Assembly (NCBI GenBank): GCA_002367255.1
Contig: DFBD01000186.1
Location: forward strand, 1,504 to 21,613
Origin: Rhodobacterales bacterium UBA3089
GTDB lineage: Bacteria > Pseudomonadota > Alphaproteobacteria > Rhodobacterales > Rhodobacteraceae
DNA: 20,110 bases
Direction: 5' to 3'
Below, piece by piece: positions 6,591 through 16,149 of the stretch. Positions within the stretch are counted from its first letter, which is position 1; every line of letters starts with the position of its first letter. The notes beneath the pieces were generated by a model. It was not told where the DNA came from and made no database searches. It saw only the letters and a program-made list of their open reading frames with translations. Position numbers and translations under genes: made by a program.

Positions 6591-7972
6591 GTGCGCTTTG
6601 GACTATGGCCGAAGCAATTGCGGCGACGGGCGGGCGATGTGATCGGGACTGGAGCGCGTCTGGTGTTTCAATTGACACGCGAACGCTTCGGAAAGGCGAT
6701 ATTTTTGTGGCCCTGCAAGACGTACGGGATGGTCACGATTTTGTTGCGCAGGCGTTGGAAAAAGGTGCTGTGGCAGCGATGGTCTCGTGTATGCCCGAAG
6801 GGGTTGCGCCGGATGCACCGTTGTTGATTGTGGACGATGTTCTGGCAGGCTTGGAGGCTTTGGCCACGACGGCGCGGGCACGGACAAATGCCAAGGTTAT
6901 CGCCGTAACCGGGTCGGTTGGGAAGACAGGCACAAAAGAGATGCTACGCACGGCGTTGTCCGATCAGGGCAATGTTCATGCTGCCGAAAAGAGTTACAAT
7001 AATCACTGGGGTGTTCCGTTAACTTTGGCACGAATGCCGATTAGTACGGATTACGCGGTGATCGAAATTGGCATGAACCACGCCGGAGAGATTGCGCCGC
7101 TATCGCGTTTGGCCAAGCCTGATGTGGCCGTTGTCACGAATGTCGCTGCGGTTCATATGGCGGCGTTCGAAAACATAGAGCAGATCGCGCGAGAAAAGGC
7201 CTCGGTTATCCAGGGGCTTTCCGGTGGTGTGGCGATTTTGAACGCGGACACGGAAACGGCAGGGATTCTGGCGCAGGTTGCGAAGAACACGCAGGTGCTT
7301 TGGTTTGGAGAGTCGGCAACGGATTTCCAATTGCGCGGTGTCACAGTCGGGGTATCTGAAACGAATGTTCAATCCATGATCCTCGGTAAGAAGATGTCTT
7401 TCACCATAGGAGCGGCGGGTCGGCATTTGGCGATGAATGCGCTGGCTGTTTTGGCTGCGGTTCACGCTGTTGGGGCGGATGTCGCGACTGCGGCCAACGC
7501 ACTTGCAGGTTGGCGGCCGCCGATGGGGCGAGGGCAACGCTGGGTCGTGGGTGATATCAATCTGATTGATGACAGTTATAATGCGAACCCGCTGTCGATT
7601 GCTGCGGCGCTGGATGTGTTGGCGCACAGCCAAGGGGGTAGGGTCGCGATTTTGGGCGATATGCTTGAACTTGGCCCGGAAGAGGCAAAGTTACACCGCG
7701 CGATTTCACAGAATGAAAACCTGAAAAATATTGGCAAGGTTCACTGTGTCGGCCCCTTGATGAAACATCTTTATGAAGCATTACCCGCCGCAAAACGTGG
7801 TGAATGGTTCGAGACCTCCGACCAACTGGCCGCGCAGGTCGATGAAATGTTAACGGGCGGTGACGTTGTGATGGTAAAAGGATCGCTCGGGGCTAAAATG
7901 GGGTTGATTGTTGACGCGATCAAAAAATTGGGCGATGCACGTCCTTTGAACGAAACCGGAGGCGCCGCTTAA
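6587..7972 (+). CDS. murF: UDP-MurNAc-tripeptide--D-alanyl-D-alanine ligase MurF
   Basis: This 461-residue ATP-dependent ligase joins the D-Ala-D-Ala dipeptide, supplied by Ddl, to UDP-MurNAc-tripeptide. Motifs seen are [16 protein letters not shown] (28-43), the P-loop [13 protein letters not shown] (108-120), [15 protein letters not shown] (133-147), [10 protein letters not shown] (160-169), [11 protein letters not shown] and LGDMLELG in the C-terminal half, and VKGSLGAKM near the end. The ATG overlaps the murE stop (ATGA), with AGAGGA (6572-6577) 9 nt upstream. The last bases, TAATG, overlap mraY by one nucleotide. The length is normal for the family and nothing is missing. Confidence 0.97.
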   Translation: MSALWTMAEAIAATGGRCDRDWSASGVSIDTRTLRKGDIFVALQDVRDGHDFVAQALEKGAVAAMVSCMPEGVAPDAPLLIVDDVLAGLEALATTARARTNAKVIAVTGSVGKTGTKEMLRTALSDQGNVHAAEKSYNNHWGVPLTLARMPISTDYAVIEIGMNHAGEIAPLSRLAKPDVAVVTNVAAVHMAAFENIEQIAREKASVIQGLSGGVAILNADTETAGILAQVAKNTQVLWFGESATDFQLRGVTVGVSETNVQSMILGKKMSFTIGAAGRHLAMNALAVLAAVHAVGADVATAANALAGWRPPMGRGQRWVVGDINLIDDSYNANPLSIAAALDVLAHSQGGRVAILGDMLELGPEEAKLHRAISQNENLKNIGKVHCVGPLMKHLYEALPAAKRGEWFETSDQLAAQVDEMLTGGDVVMVKGSLGAKMGLIVDAIKKLGDARPLNETGGAA

Positions 7973-9057
7973 TGCTCTATCTGTTGAACGAACTGTCTGA
8001 CGGCGGGGATTTCTTTAATCTATTCCGCTATATCACCTTTCGCGCGGGCGGAGCGTTCTTTACGGCACTGATTTTCGGGTTTGTCTTTGGTAAACCGCTT
8101 ATTAACCTTTTGCGCCGTAAGCAGGGCAAGGGACAGCCGATCCGCGAGGATGGTCCCGAGGGCCACATTTTGGCCAAGGCAGGCACGCCAACGATGGGGG
8201 GGGTGCTGATTTTGGGTGCAATTCTGGTTTCGACATTGCTTTGGGCGCGCTGGGATAACGGCTATGTGTGGATGGTGCTTTTCGTAACGTATAGTTTTGG
8301 CCTGATTGGCTTTGCAGATGATTACCAAAAGGTTGCCAAGCAACACCATGACGGCGTTTCGGGGAAGATCCGTTTGGCCATCGGTTTCGGTATTGCCGCA
8401 ATCGCGGGTGTTTGGGTGATGTCGATACAGGCCGATGATTTGTCTGGATATCTGGCATTCCCGATCCTGAAAGATACGCTGATGAACCTTGGTTTTCTGT
8501 ATATTCCGTTCGTTATGATCGTGATTGTAGGCACGGCGAACGCTGTGAACTTTACCGACGGGCTGGACGGTTTGGCGATCATGCCGGTGATGATCGCCGC
8601 TGGGTCGTTCGGGATCATTTCCTATCTGGTTGGGCGCATTGATTTTACGGAATATCTGGATGTTCACTATGTGGCCGGTACCGGAGAGTTGACAATTTTC
8701 GTGGCCGCGTTGATTGGCGGCGGGCTTGGTTTCCTTTGGTATAACGCCCCCCCTGCGGCGGTATTTATGGGCGATACTGGTTCGCTTGCGCTTGGCGGTG
8801 CATTGGGTGCAATCGCCGTTGCTACCAAACACGAGATTGTTTTGTCGATAATCGGCGGGCTGTTCGTCATCGAATTGCTGAGTGTTGTCATTCAGGTTCT
8901 GTACTACAAGAAAACCGGCAAACGGATATTCTTGATGGCCCCAATTCATCACCATTTTGAAAAAGCGGGTTGGGGCGAGAGCCAGATTGTGATCCGGTTC
9001 TGGATCGTCTCGCTAATCCTTGCGTTGGTTGGTTTAGCTACGTTGAAAATTCGGTGA
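7972..9057 (+). CDS. mraY: Phospho-MurNAc-pentapeptide-transferase MraY
   Basis: The 361-residue polytopic inner-membrane enzyme moves phospho-MurNAc-pentapeptide from UDP to undecaprenyl phosphate, making lipid I. Active-site signatures are the aspartate pair D116-D117 in [18 protein letters not shown] (193-202), FMGDTGS (265-271) and [10 protein letters not shown] (322-331). About ten hydrophobic segments are visible. The N-terminus ([24 protein letters not shown]) is typical. GGAGG (7958-7962) lies 9 nt before the ATG, which overlaps the murF stop by one base. The TGA stop overlaps the GTG start of murD (GTGA). Confidence 0.98.
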   Translation: MLYLLNELSDGGDFFNLFRYITFRAGGAFFTALIFGFVFGKPLINLLRRKQGKGQPIREDGPEGHILAKAGTPTMGGVLILGAILVSTLLWARWDNGYVWMVLFVTYSFGLIGFADDYQKVAKQHHDGVSGKIRLAIGFGIAAIAGVWVMSIQADDLSGYLAFPILKDTLMNLGFLYIPFVMIVIVGTANAVNFTDGLDGLAIMPVMIAAGSFGIISYLVGRIDFTEYLDVHYVAGTGELTIFVAALIGGGLGFLWYNAPPAAVFMGDTGSLALGGALGAIAVATKHEIVLSIIGGLFVIELLSVVIQVLYYKKTGKRIFLMAPIHHHFEKAGWGESQIVIRFWIVSLILALVGLATLKIR

Positions 9058-10448
9058 TACCTGTTCGGGGATATGCCGGCGCGCGGGTCGGGGTTCTGGG
9101 GCTCGGGGTTTCGGGTTTGGCGACGGCTGCGGCATTGCAAGCTGGCGGGGCTGTGCCTGTTTGCTGGGATGATAACGAGGGGGCTCGCGCCAAGGCTGAA
9201 GCGGCGGGGTACGAGATTGCGAACCTTACAAAGGACCGATCGATTGAGGGTTTGGCGGCGTTAATCATTTCGCCGGGCATTCCGCATTTATACCCTGCAC
9301 CTCATGCGGCAATCGTTAAGGCATGGGAACACGGTGTTGTGGTTGATAACGATGTCGGTTTGTTCTTCCAGTCGTTTGCTGCGCCGGAATGGGATCACTT
9401 CGAGAAGTATCCGAGTGTGGTTTGTATTACGGGGTCCAACGGGAAATCGACGACCTCGGCGTTGTTGCATCACATCCTTGAGGAAGTCGGGCGCCTGACG
9501 CAATTAGGTGGCAATATCGGCGTTGGAGCGCTTGGTCTTGAGCCCGCGCGCGATGGCGAAGTTGTCGTGCTTGAGTTATCGTCTTACCAGATCGAATTGG
9601 CGCGGGCTTTGCAGCCTGACATCGCTGTATTCCTGAACCTGTCGCTGGATCATCTTGATCGCCATGGTGGGCTTGGTGGATATTTTGCGGCCAAGAAGCG
9701 GTTGTTCACACAAGGCGGCCCGGAACGTTCGGTGATTGGTGTTGATCAGCCCGAGGGGCAGTTTTTGGCCAGTGTCATGCGCGAAGGTGCAGGAGCTGCG
9801 GATCCGGTCATCTCGATTTCGACGGCGCGGCAGTTGAAGGGCAAAGGGTGGAGCGTTTTTGCGCGCAAAGGTTTCCTGGTTGAGTGGCGCAAAGGGCGGC
9901 AAGTCGCCTCGATCGACTTGCGCGATGTGGCCGGTTTGCCCGGCGCGCATAACCACCAGAATGCGTGTGCGGCCTATGCGGTTTGTCGGTCACTAGGCTT
10001 GGCGCCAAAACAAATCGAGCCGCATATCCGGGATTATCACGGCATGCGCCATCGCTGTCAGGCGGTCGCGAATACCGACGGTGTGAAGTTTGTGAATGAC
10101 AGCAAGGCGACGAATGCGGATGCTGCTGGCAAGGCCCTCGGGGCGTTCCCGCGCATTCGCTGGATTGCTGGCGGACAGGCGAAAGAGGGCGGGATTGCCG
10201 AACTTGCGCCGCTGTTCCACAAAGTCGCGAAGGCTTATCTGATCGGTGAAGCAGCCGAGATGTTTGCCGCGCAATTGGGGGAGACTCCTTACGAAATTTC
10301 CGAAACTCTGGAGGCCGCCGTCAAAGCCGCCAAAGCGGAAGCCGAGGCTGGTGATACAGTCTTGCTTGCCCCGGCTTGCGCCAGTTTTGACCAATTCGAA
10401 AACTTCGAGAAACGCGGTGAGGCGTTTGAGGATTTGGTTCGTAAATAA
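9054..10448 (+). CDS. murD: UDP-N-acetylmuramoylalanine--D-glutamate ligase MurD
   Basis: With GTG 9054 as start the protein has 464 residues and begins [20 protein letters not shown]. The reading frame is open further upstream to ATG 8970, but those 28 codons lie within mraY and encode sequence unlike MurD; the GTGA overlap and family alignment favour 9054. No clear Shine-Dalgarno is visible, so coupling to mraY translation is likely. MurD adds D-Glu to UDP-MurNAc-L-Ala. Motifs are the P-loop TGSNGKST (about 126-133), [19 protein letters not shown], the lysine motif [40 protein letters not shown] and [16 protein letters not shown]. The next gene is separated by 154 nt, the widest gap inside the cell-wall part of the cluster. 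Confidence 0.96.
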   Translation: MIPVRGYAGARVGVLGLGVSGLATAAALQAGGAVPVCWDDNEGARAKAEAAGYEIANLTKDRSIEGLAALIISPGIPHLYPAPHAAIVKAWEHGVVVDNDVGLFFQSFAAPEWDHFEKYPSVVCITGSNGKSTTSALLHHILEEVGRLTQLGGNIGVGALGLEPARDGEVVVLELSSYQIELARALQPDIAVFLNLSLDHLDRHGGLGGYFAAKKRLFTQGGPERSVIGVDQPEGQFLASVMREGAGAADPVISISTARQLKGKGWSVFARKGFLVEWRKGRQVASIDLRDVAGLPGAHNHQNACAAYAVCRSLGLAPKQIEPHIRDYHGMRHRCQAVANTDGVKFVNDSKATNADAAGKALGAFPRIRWIAGGQAKEGGIAELAPLFHKVAKAYLIGEAAEMFAAQLGETPYEISETLEAAVKAAKAEAEAGDTVLLAPACASFDQFENFEKRGEAFEDLVRK

Positions 10449-10495
10449 CCCTCTTGGGCGGGGTTGCGCCCATCCTGCAATTATCCAGAAAAAAT

Positions 10496-10525
10496 CTGGC
10501 AAGGTAACGTATTACGCGCTATACT
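10496..10525 (+). promoter_or_regulatory. Candidate internal promoter upstream of ftsW
   Basis: CTGGCA (10496-10501, 4 of 6) and TATACT (10520-10525, 5 of 6) are separated by 18 bp in the 154-nt murD-ftsW gap. A start near 10532 would leave a leader of about 70 nt. This is one of only two larger gaps within the cluster, which makes an internal promoter plausible. It is untested. Confidence 0.38.
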
Positions 10526-10544
10526 GCCCTTAATATCGGCAAGA

Positions 10545-10556
10545 TCCGTAAACGGA
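10545..10556. repeat. 12-bp palindrome TCCGTAAACGGA in the ftsW leader
   Basis: TCCGT (10545-10549) and ACGGA (10552-10556) form a perfect inverted repeat around AA. It lies about 13 bp downstream of the expected start of the candidate ftsW promoter, a position suited to an operator. A two-base loop is too tight for a good RNA hairpin, so a DNA-binding site is more likely than a transcript structure. Confidence 0.35.
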
Positions 10557-10602
10557 CGACAAGCCGAAATTCAGGCGTATACATGAGCAGGAGCAGTCTC
10601 TC

Positions 10603-11766
10603 ATGACAGAAATGGTATTTGGAACGGTCGCAGCCAAGTCAGGCGAGCCGATTATTTCACATTGGTGGCGCACGGTTGACCGTGTTTCATTACTGGCGGT
10701 GTTTTTGCTTTTCGCGATCGGCGTACTGCTGGGCTTGGCCTCGTCGCCACCTTTGGCTGAACGTAACGGGCTGGGCGCGTTTCATTATGTGAACCGGCAG
10801 ATGATCTTTGGATCGGCTGCGCTGGCGGGTATGGTTGTCCTTTCGATGCAAACACCCACGACGGTTCGCCGTTTGGCCGTGGTCGGATTTATCGCGGTGT
10901 TTTTCGCAATCGTTATGTTGCCGTTTCTGGGAACGGATTATGGCAAAGGCGCGGTGCGTTGGTACTCGCTTGGGTTTGTATCTTTGCAACCTTCCGAATT
11001 TGTTAAGCCAACATTTGTGCTGTTTTCCGCATGGCTGATGTCTGCGAGCGTTGATCTTGACGGCCCGCCGGGGCGGTTGATGTCGTTCTTCGTTGTTGTC
11101 GCCTTAACGCTATTGCTGGCATTGCAGCCAGATTTCGGGCAAGCGGCGCTTGTACTGGGGAGCTGGATGGTAATGTATTTCATAGCGGGTGCGCCTATGT
11201 TGCTGCTGATTATTTTGGCCCTCGGAATCGCCGTGGCGTCTACGTTTGCCTATAATAACTCCGAACACTTCGCACGGCGGATTGACGGGTTCTTGAACCC
11301 TGACATTGACCCTACATCCCAGATGGGGTTCGCCAGTAATGCCATCCAGGAGGGTGGGGTTTTTGGCGTTGGCGTTGGCGAGGGCTCGGTTAAATGGTCG
11401 TTGCCTGATGCGCATACCGATTTCATTATCGCTGTTGCTGCCGAGGAATACGGGCTGGTTTTTTGCCTGTTCATCATTGGTTTGTTCATGGTTATTACCA
11501 TACGCTCGCTTTTGCGTCTTGTGCGCGAACGTGACCCGTTTGTTCGGATCGCCGGTGTTGGGCTTGCATCACTGCTGGCCATGCAGGCGCTAATTAACTT
11601 GGGCGTTGCGGTTCGATTGCTACCAGCCAAAGGCATGACCTTACCATTCGTTAGTTACGGGGGGTCCTCGTTGATTGCGGCGGGCATGATGCTGGGCATG
11701 TTGTTGGCGCTAACACGGCGCCGTCCGCAAGATGAAATGAGCGATATTTTGACGAGGGCGCAATGA
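10603..11766 (+). CDS. ftsW: SEDS peptidoglycan glycosyltransferase FtsW
   Basis: This 387-residue SEDS-family membrane protein polymerises lipid II into septal glycan together with FtsI. About ten hydrophobic segments are present. Signatures are [16 protein letters not shown] (109-124), LQPSEFVKP (128-136), LQPDFGQA (174-181), PDAHTDF (268-274, with D273 at the place of the catalytic aspartate of E. coli FtsW) and SYGGSSLI (351-358). AGGAG (10589-10593) lies 9 nt before ATG 10603; an in-frame ATG at 10612 lacks a site. The distinct gap upstream suggests it can be transcribed separately from the mur genes before it. Its stop overlaps murG as ATGA. Confidence 0.97.
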   Translation: MTEMVFGTVAAKSGEPIISHWWRTVDRVSLLAVFLLFAIGVLLGLASSPPLAERNGLGAFHYVNRQMIFGSAALAGMVVLSMQTPTTVRRLAVVGFIAVFFAIVMLPFLGTDYGKGAVRWYSLGFVSLQPSEFVKPTFVLFSAWLMSASVDLDGPPGRLMSFFVVVALTLLLALQPDFGQAALVLGSWMVMYFIAGAPMLLLIILALGIAVASTFAYNNSEHFARRIDGFLNPDIDPTSQMGFASNAIQEGGVFGVGVGEGSVKWSLPDAHTDFIIAVAAEEYGLVFCLFIIGLFMVITIRSLLRLVRERDPFVRIAGVGLASLLAMQALINLGVAVRLLPAKGMTLPFVSYGGSSLIAAGMMLGMLLALTRRRPQDEMSDILTRAQ

Positions 11767-12851
11767 TGGCTCCATTATTGATCATAGCGGCGGGTGGCAC
11801 AGGCGGGCACATGTTCCCCGCGCAAGCCCTGGCTGAAGAGATGTTAACGCGGGGTTGGCGGGTAAAACTGTCAACAGATGCGCGTGGCAACAAGTATTCC
11901 GGTGGCTTTCCCGATGTTGTGAAACGCGAGGTCGTTTCTTCGGCGACGCCATCGCGTGGTGGTCCTTTGGCAAAACTGGCTATGCCGTTTCGCATCGCCA
12001 GCGGTGTGTTTTCGGCGTGGCGTAGCATGAAAGCAGATCGCCCGACTGTCGTTGTTGGATTTGGCGGTTATCCAGCGATTCCAGCGATGACGGCCGCGCG
12101 TTTGTTGGGTTTGCCACGGATGATCCACGAACAAAACGGCGTATTAGGGCGCGTGAACGGATTGTTTGCCAAGGGGGTGAACGTCGTAGCGTGCAGCGTT
12201 TGGCCGACAGAATTGCCCGCGAACACCAAAGCTGTACATACGGGAAACCCGGTTCGCAGCGTGGTTCTGGACCACGCATCAGCACCTTATCATGTCCCCG
12301 GTGACTATCCGATGAACCTGTTGGTTTTTGGCGGTTCGCAAGGGGCGAGCATTCTTTCCAACGTTGTTCCCAAGGCTATAGAATTACTGCCTGACGCTAT
12401 GAAAATGCACCTGAATGTGTCACATCAAGCACGGGCGGCTGATCTGGACGCGGTTGTGGCTGCCTATGACGCGATGGGTGTCACGGCGGATGTTCAACCC
12501 TTTTTTGACGATATTCCCGTGCGTATCGATGCTGCGCAATTGGTTATATCGCGGGCAGGGGCCAGTTCGATCGCGGATTTGACAGTTATCGGTCGACCAT
12601 CCATCCTGATACCATTGGCGATTGCTGTTCGGGACGAGCAAACAGCGAATGCTAAGGCGTTGGTTGAATCCGGTGGTGCGTTCTTGATACCTGAACCAGA
12701 GTTGACGCCAGAAGAACTGGCAGGGCATATCAAAGCTATACTGTCCGACCCCGAGGGTGCTATTGCGATGGCGCAAGCCGCAGCTGTGCAAGGGAAGCCC
12801 GAGGCGACACAAGAGCTGGCCGCTTTGGTTGAAAGCCTGAAAAAGGATTAA
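11763..12851 (+). CDS. murG: UDP-GlcNAc--lipid I N-acetylglucosaminyltransferase MurG
   Basis: The 362-residue GT28-family enzyme adds GlcNAc to lipid I on the inner face of the membrane to make lipid II. The N-terminal [10 protein letters not shown] loop (11-20), [10 protein letters not shown] and [11 protein letters not shown] mark the acceptor side. [13 protein letters not shown] and [12 protein letters not shown], followed by the [15 protein letters not shown] segment, form the UDP-GlcNAc site. Two adjacent ATGs are possible: 11763 gives the ATGA overlap with ftsW, and 11766 gives a better spacing (7 nt) to GAGGG (11754-11758) and the more usual MAPLLI start. They differ by one residue. 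The stop is followed within 4 nt by the TTG start of murC. Confidence 0.97.
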   Translation: MMAPLLIIAAGGTGGHMFPAQALAEEMLTRGWRVKLSTDARGNKYSGGFPDVVKREVVSSATPSRGGPLAKLAMPFRIASGVFSAWRSMKADRPTVVVGFGGYPAIPAMTAARLLGLPRMIHEQNGVLGRVNGLFAKGVNVVACSVWPTELPANTKAVHTGNPVRSVVLDHASAPYHVPGDYPMNLLVFGGSQGASILSNVVPKAIELLPDAMKMHLNVSHQARAADLDAVVAAYDAMGVTADVQPFFDDIPVRIDAAQLVISRAGASSIADLTVIGRPSILIPLAIAVRDEQTANAKALVESGGAFLIPEPELTPEELAGHIKAILSDPEGAIAMAQAAAVQGKPEATQELAALVESLKKD

Positions 12852-12855
12852 TGAA

Positions 12856-14256
12856 TTGAATACCCAGACCCGTTTACCGCAGGACATCGGCCCGATCCAT
12901 TTCGTTGGTATCGGTGGCATTGGCATGTCCGGTATTGCAGAGGTTCTGCTTAGTCATGGTTATACGGTGCAGGGTTCTGATCTGAGAAGTAGTGATATTA
13001 CCAAACGCCTTGAGGAAAAGGGTGCGAAGGTGTTTATCGGACAAAAAGCCGAGAACCTGGAGGGCGCTGAGGTTATCGTGATTTCTAGCGCCATTAAGCC
13101 CGGCAATGTCGAGCTGGATGTCGCACGGGCGAAAGGTTTTCCTGTGGTGCGGCGGGCTGAAATGCTGGCTGAACTGATGCGGTTAAAGTCGAATATCGCC
13201 GTGGCAGGCACGCATGGTAAAACCACGACGACGTCAATGGTTGCAGCCTTGCTGGATGGTGGCGGGATTGACCCAACGGTGATTAACGGCGGAATAATCC
13301 ATGCATATGGGTCCAACGCGCGGATGGGGGAAAGCGACTGGATGGTGGTTGAGGCGGATGAAAGTGACGGAACTTTTATTCGCTTGCCTGCGACGGTTGC
13401 TATCGTAACCAATATAGATGCCGAGCATATGGACTATTACGGCAGTTTCGACGCCCTGCGCGAGGCCTTCTATACGTTTGTTTCCAACATTCCGTTTTAC
13501 GGTGTAGCGGTTTGTTGTACGGATCACCCAGAGGTTCAAAGCCTTGTCGGGCGGATCAATGATCGCCGCGTTGTCACATACGGGTTCAACCCGCAAGCCG
13601 ACGTTCGGGCGGAAAATTTGATCTACAAGAATGGCTCTGCCTGTTTCGATGTGGATTTGAAATCGGAAGGTGAACGGATCGACGGGTTATGTTTGCCTAT
13701 GCCCGGCGAACATAATGTGATGAATCTGCTGGCCGCAATTGCTGTAGCTAGACATCTGGGGATTAGCACCGAGGATATTAAAACTGCTGTTGCTGCGTTT
13801 CGCGGTGTTAACCGACGGTTCACACGCGTCGGCGAGTGGAACGGTGCGTTGATAATTGACGATTACGCCCATCATCCAGTCGAAATCGCGGCCGTGTTGA
13901 AGGCCGCACGTGAATCCACTGAAGGGCGTGTCATCGCCATTCACCAACCGCACCGCTACACGCGTCTTCGGGATTTGTTTGATGAGTTTTGCAGTTGTTT
14001 TAACGACGCTGATATTGTTGCAATCACCGATGTTTATGCCGCTGGCGAGGAGTATATCGAAGGGGCGGATGGTAATGCATTGGTTGCTGGACTGGTTAAC
14101 CATGGCCATCGAAATGCAGTTGCGCTTGAAGGGACAACCAACCTTGCCGATTTTGTCCGGGAACATGCGCAGCCAGGCGATATCGTGATTTGTCTTGGGG
14201 CCGGGACGATTTCGGCTTGGGCGAATGACTTGCCTGCGGGGCTTGCGGATGGGTGA
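12856..14256 (+). CDS. murC: UDP-N-acetylmuramate--L-alanine ligase MurC
   Basis: This 466-residue ligase adds the first stem-peptide residue, L-Ala. It has the dinucleotide-like [12 protein letters not shown] (18-29), P-loop [12 protein letters not shown] (117-128), EADESDGTF (166-174), [11 protein letters not shown] (186-196), [19 protein letters not shown] and HQPHRYTRL. The frame has only a TTG start at 12856, placed 8 nt after AAGGA (12843-12847), and [18 protein letters not shown] matches the usual N-terminus. An ATG at 12851 lies in another frame and reads only ATG-AAT-TGA; its stop overlaps the TTG. That arrangement may lower or couple initiation. The end overlaps murB by 8 nt. Confidence 0.96.
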   Translation: MNTQTRLPQDIGPIHFVGIGGIGMSGIAEVLLSHGYTVQGSDLRSSDITKRLEEKGAKVFIGQKAENLEGAEVIVISSAIKPGNVELDVARAKGFPVVRRAEMLAELMRLKSNIAVAGTHGKTTTTSMVAALLDGGGIDPTVINGGIIHAYGSNARMGESDWMVVEADESDGTFIRLPATVAIVTNIDAEHMDYYGSFDALREAFYTFVSNIPFYGVAVCCTDHPEVQSLVGRINDRRVVTYGFNPQADVRAENLIYKNGSACFDVDLKSEGERIDGLCLPMPGEHNVMNLLAAIAVARHLGISTEDIKTAVAAFRGVNRRFTRVGEWNGALIIDDYAHHPVEIAAVLKAARESTEGRVIAIHQPHRYTRLRDLFDEFCSCFNDADIVAITDVYAAGEEYIEGADGNALVAGLVNHGHRNAVALEGTTNLADFVREHAQPGDIVICLGAGTISAWANDLPAGLADG

Positions 14257-15190
14257 TCTCCTTTCCCGTCTGCCCGAAGTTGAGGGCAAATACACTGAAA
14301 ATCGTGCGATGGATACGCTGAGTTGGTTGCGAACCGGTGGCCCTGCCGAGGTGCTTTTGCAACCCGCGCATATGGCGGACTTGGCGGCGTTTATGAAAAA
14401 CTTGCCAGCGGACATTCCCGTTTTGCCGATTGGCGTGTGTTCCAACATGATAATCCGCGATGGCGGCATTAAGGGCGTTGTAATTCGCCTTGGGCGTGGG
14501 TTCAATGGTTTCGAGGTTATGGCGAACGGCAATATCCGTGCGGGGGCTTCGGCACTTGATGCGCAGGTAGCCAAGAAGGCGGCGGACGATGGGTTTGATC
14601 TGGCGTTTTTGCGCACGATCCCCGGCAGTATCGGCGGAGCGATCAAGATGAACGCCGGGTGTTACGGCGTTTATATGGCGGATGTTTTTGTCAGCGCAAC
14701 GGCGGTTACACGGGCAGGGCAAGTCGTTACGCTAAAACCGGAAGATATGGATTTCGGGTATAGGCACTCGGCTTTGCCGGATGATACGATGATTGTGCAA
14801 TGTGTGTTGAAAGCCCCGAAAGGGGAACCCTCAGCGATCCATCAAAAGATGGAAAATGCGCTGGCGCGGCGTGCAGAAAGCCAACCGACAAAGGATCGTT
14901 CTTGCGGTTCAACGTTCCGGAATCCGGCAGGTTTCTCGTCTACAGGGCAAGCGGATGATGTGCATGACCTGAAAGCGTGGAAGGTTATCGAAGACGCTGG
15001 ATTGCGTGGGGCAAGGATTGGCGGGGCGCAAATGTCTGAAATGCATCCGAATTTCCTTATTAACACAGGGGATGCCACGTCGGCTGACCTTGAAAGTTTA
15101 GGTGAACTGGTGCGGAAAAAGGTTGCCCAAAACAGCGGAATAACGCTAGAATGGGAAATTATGCGTGTAGGTGAAAAATCATCCACGTAA
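14249..15190 (+). CDS. murB: UDP-N-acetylmuramate dehydrogenase MurB
   Basis: The 313-residue FAD enzyme reduces UDP-GlcNAc-enolpyruvate to UDP-MurNAc with NADPH. The frame is open back to 14195, but ATG 14249 ([15 protein letters not shown]) matches the family start and has GGGG (14238-14241) 7 nt upstream, so I chose it; it overlaps murC by 8 nt. Motifs are [11 protein letters not shown] (26-36), the FAD loop [14 protein letters not shown] (60-73), [20 protein letters not shown] (121-140), the catalytic-serine motif [24 protein letters not shown] and the C-terminal [11 protein letters not shown]. Residue 64 is Cys where Gly is usual in GxGSN. The protein otherwise looks intact. Confidence 0.95.
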   Translation: MGDLLSRLPEVEGKYTENRAMDTLSWLRTGGPAEVLLQPAHMADLAAFMKNLPADIPVLPIGVCSNMIIRDGGIKGVVIRLGRGFNGFEVMANGNIRAGASALDAQVAKKAADDGFDLAFLRTIPGSIGGAIKMNAGCYGVYMADVFVSATAVTRAGQVVTLKPEDMDFGYRHSALPDDTMIVQCVLKAPKGEPSAIHQKMENALARRAESQPTKDRSCGSTFRNPAGFSSTGQADDVHDLKAWKVIEDAGLRGARIGGAQMSEMHPNFLINTGDATSADLESLGELVRKKVAQNSGITLEWEIMRVGEKSST

Positions 15191-15194
15191 TTGA

Positions 15195-15219
15195 CCCCAA
15201 AAAGCCGTAAGGCGCGGGG
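15195..15219 (+). other. Small GNRA-capped hairpin in the murB-ddl gap
   Basis: CCCC (15195-15198) pairs with GGGG (15216-15219), and inside it GCC (15204-15206) pairs with GGC (15211-15213) around the tetraloop GTAA. There is no T-run, so it is not a terminator. It may be an RNA stability or processing element, or chance. It lies 15 nt before the ddl start codon. Confidence 0.25.
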
Positions 15220-15234
15220 CAGATTGAGGCGGTT

Positions 15235-16149
15235 ATGTCGAGCAGGACAGTCAACCGCATCGCAGTGTTAATGGGTGGTCCGTCCGCCGAGCGGGAAGTC
15301 TCGCTTGTTTCGGGCCGTGAATGCGCAGTTGCGTTGCGGGAAGAAGGATTCGAGGTTGTCGAGATCGACGCAGGGGAAGACCTTGCGGCGCGGCTTCTTG
15401 ATGTTCAGCCTGATGTTGTATTCAACGCGCTCCACGGTCGGTGGGGGGAAGACGGCTGCGTGCAAGGTTTGCTCGAATGGTTGCAAATTCCCTACACACA
15501 TTCCGGCGTTTTGGCATCGGCCCTGGCGATGGACAAGGATCGCAGCAAGCGGACGTTTGCGAACGCCAAGTTACCCATAGCAAAAAGTATTCTAGTTGAT
15601 CGAGTTGCCGCCAGCAGTGCACACCCGATGGACCCTCCTTATGTTGTTAAGCCTAATAATGAAGGATCGTCTGTCGGGGTGTACCTCGTTAACGAAAGGG
15701 CCAATGGACCTGCAAATTTGTCTGACGATATGCCTGATGTCGTTATGGTCGAACAATATGTACGAGGGCGTGAATTGTCTGTCGCCGTTATGGACGACAA
15801 AGCCCTGACAGTCACGGATATCCTTACCACTGGCTGGTATGACTACGACGCGAAATATATGGACGGTGGTTCTACGCATGTAGTGCCTGCCGACTTGCCG
15901 AAGGATATTTTCGCCGCTTGTCTGGATATTGCGGAACGTGCCCACAAGGCATTGGGATGCAGGGGCGTTAGCCGCGCGGATTTCCGTTGGGATGACGAGC
16001 GCGGGCTTGATGGCTTGATCTTGCTGGAGGTTAATACCCAACCCGGTATGACACCTACATCACTTGCCCCTGAACAGGCGGCGCACCATGGGATTTCCTT
16101 CGGAGCGTTTTGCCGCTGGTTGGTGGAGGATGCATCATGCGCACGATAG
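15235..16149 (+). CDS. ddl: D-alanine--D-alanine ligase Ddl
   Basis: This 304-residue ATP-grasp enzyme makes D-Ala-D-Ala, the substrate of MurF. Signatures are GGPSAEREVSLVSG (14-27), ALHGRWGEDGCVQGLLE (66-82), the ATP-binding VVKPNNEGSSVGV and VEQYVRGRELSVAVM, GCRGVSRADFRW, and the metal and substrate loop LLEVNTQPGMTPTSL near the C-terminus. It follows murB by 44 nt, with GAGG (15226-15229) 5 nt before the ATG. Length is normal for the DdlB group found in dcw clusters. Its last 13 nt overlap the start of ftsQ, which takes its ribosome site from inside ddl. Confidence 0.97.
   Translation: MSSRTVNRIAVLMGGPSAEREVSLVSGRECAVALREEGFEVVEIDAGEDLAARLLDVQPDVVFNALHGRWGEDGCVQGLLEWLQIPYTHSGVLASALAMDKDRSKRTFANAKLPIAKSILVDRVAASSAHPMDPPYVVKPNNEGSSVGVYLVNERANGPANLSDDMPDVVMVEQYVRGRELSVAVMDDKALTVTDILTTGWYDYDAKYMDGGSTHVVPADLPKDIFAACLDIAERAHKALGCRGVSRADFRWDDERGLDGLILLEVNTQPGMTPTSLAPEQAAHHGISFGAFCRWLVEDASCAR

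Noticed and set aside
8970..9053. Longer N-terminus for murD starting inside mraY
   Set aside because: The extra 28 codons are mraY sequence in another frame and do not resemble MurD. GTG 9054 gives the normal MurD start and a GTGA overlap.
14195..14248. Longer N-terminus for murB starting inside murC
   Set aside because: The extra 18 residues are Arg- and Gly-rich shadow sequence. ATG 14249 has a suitable ribosome site and the expected family start.
16110..16136. Longer N-terminus for ftsQ starting inside ddl
   Set aside because: The upstream start lacks a Shine-Dalgarno, whereas ATG 16137 has GGAGGA at 6 nt.
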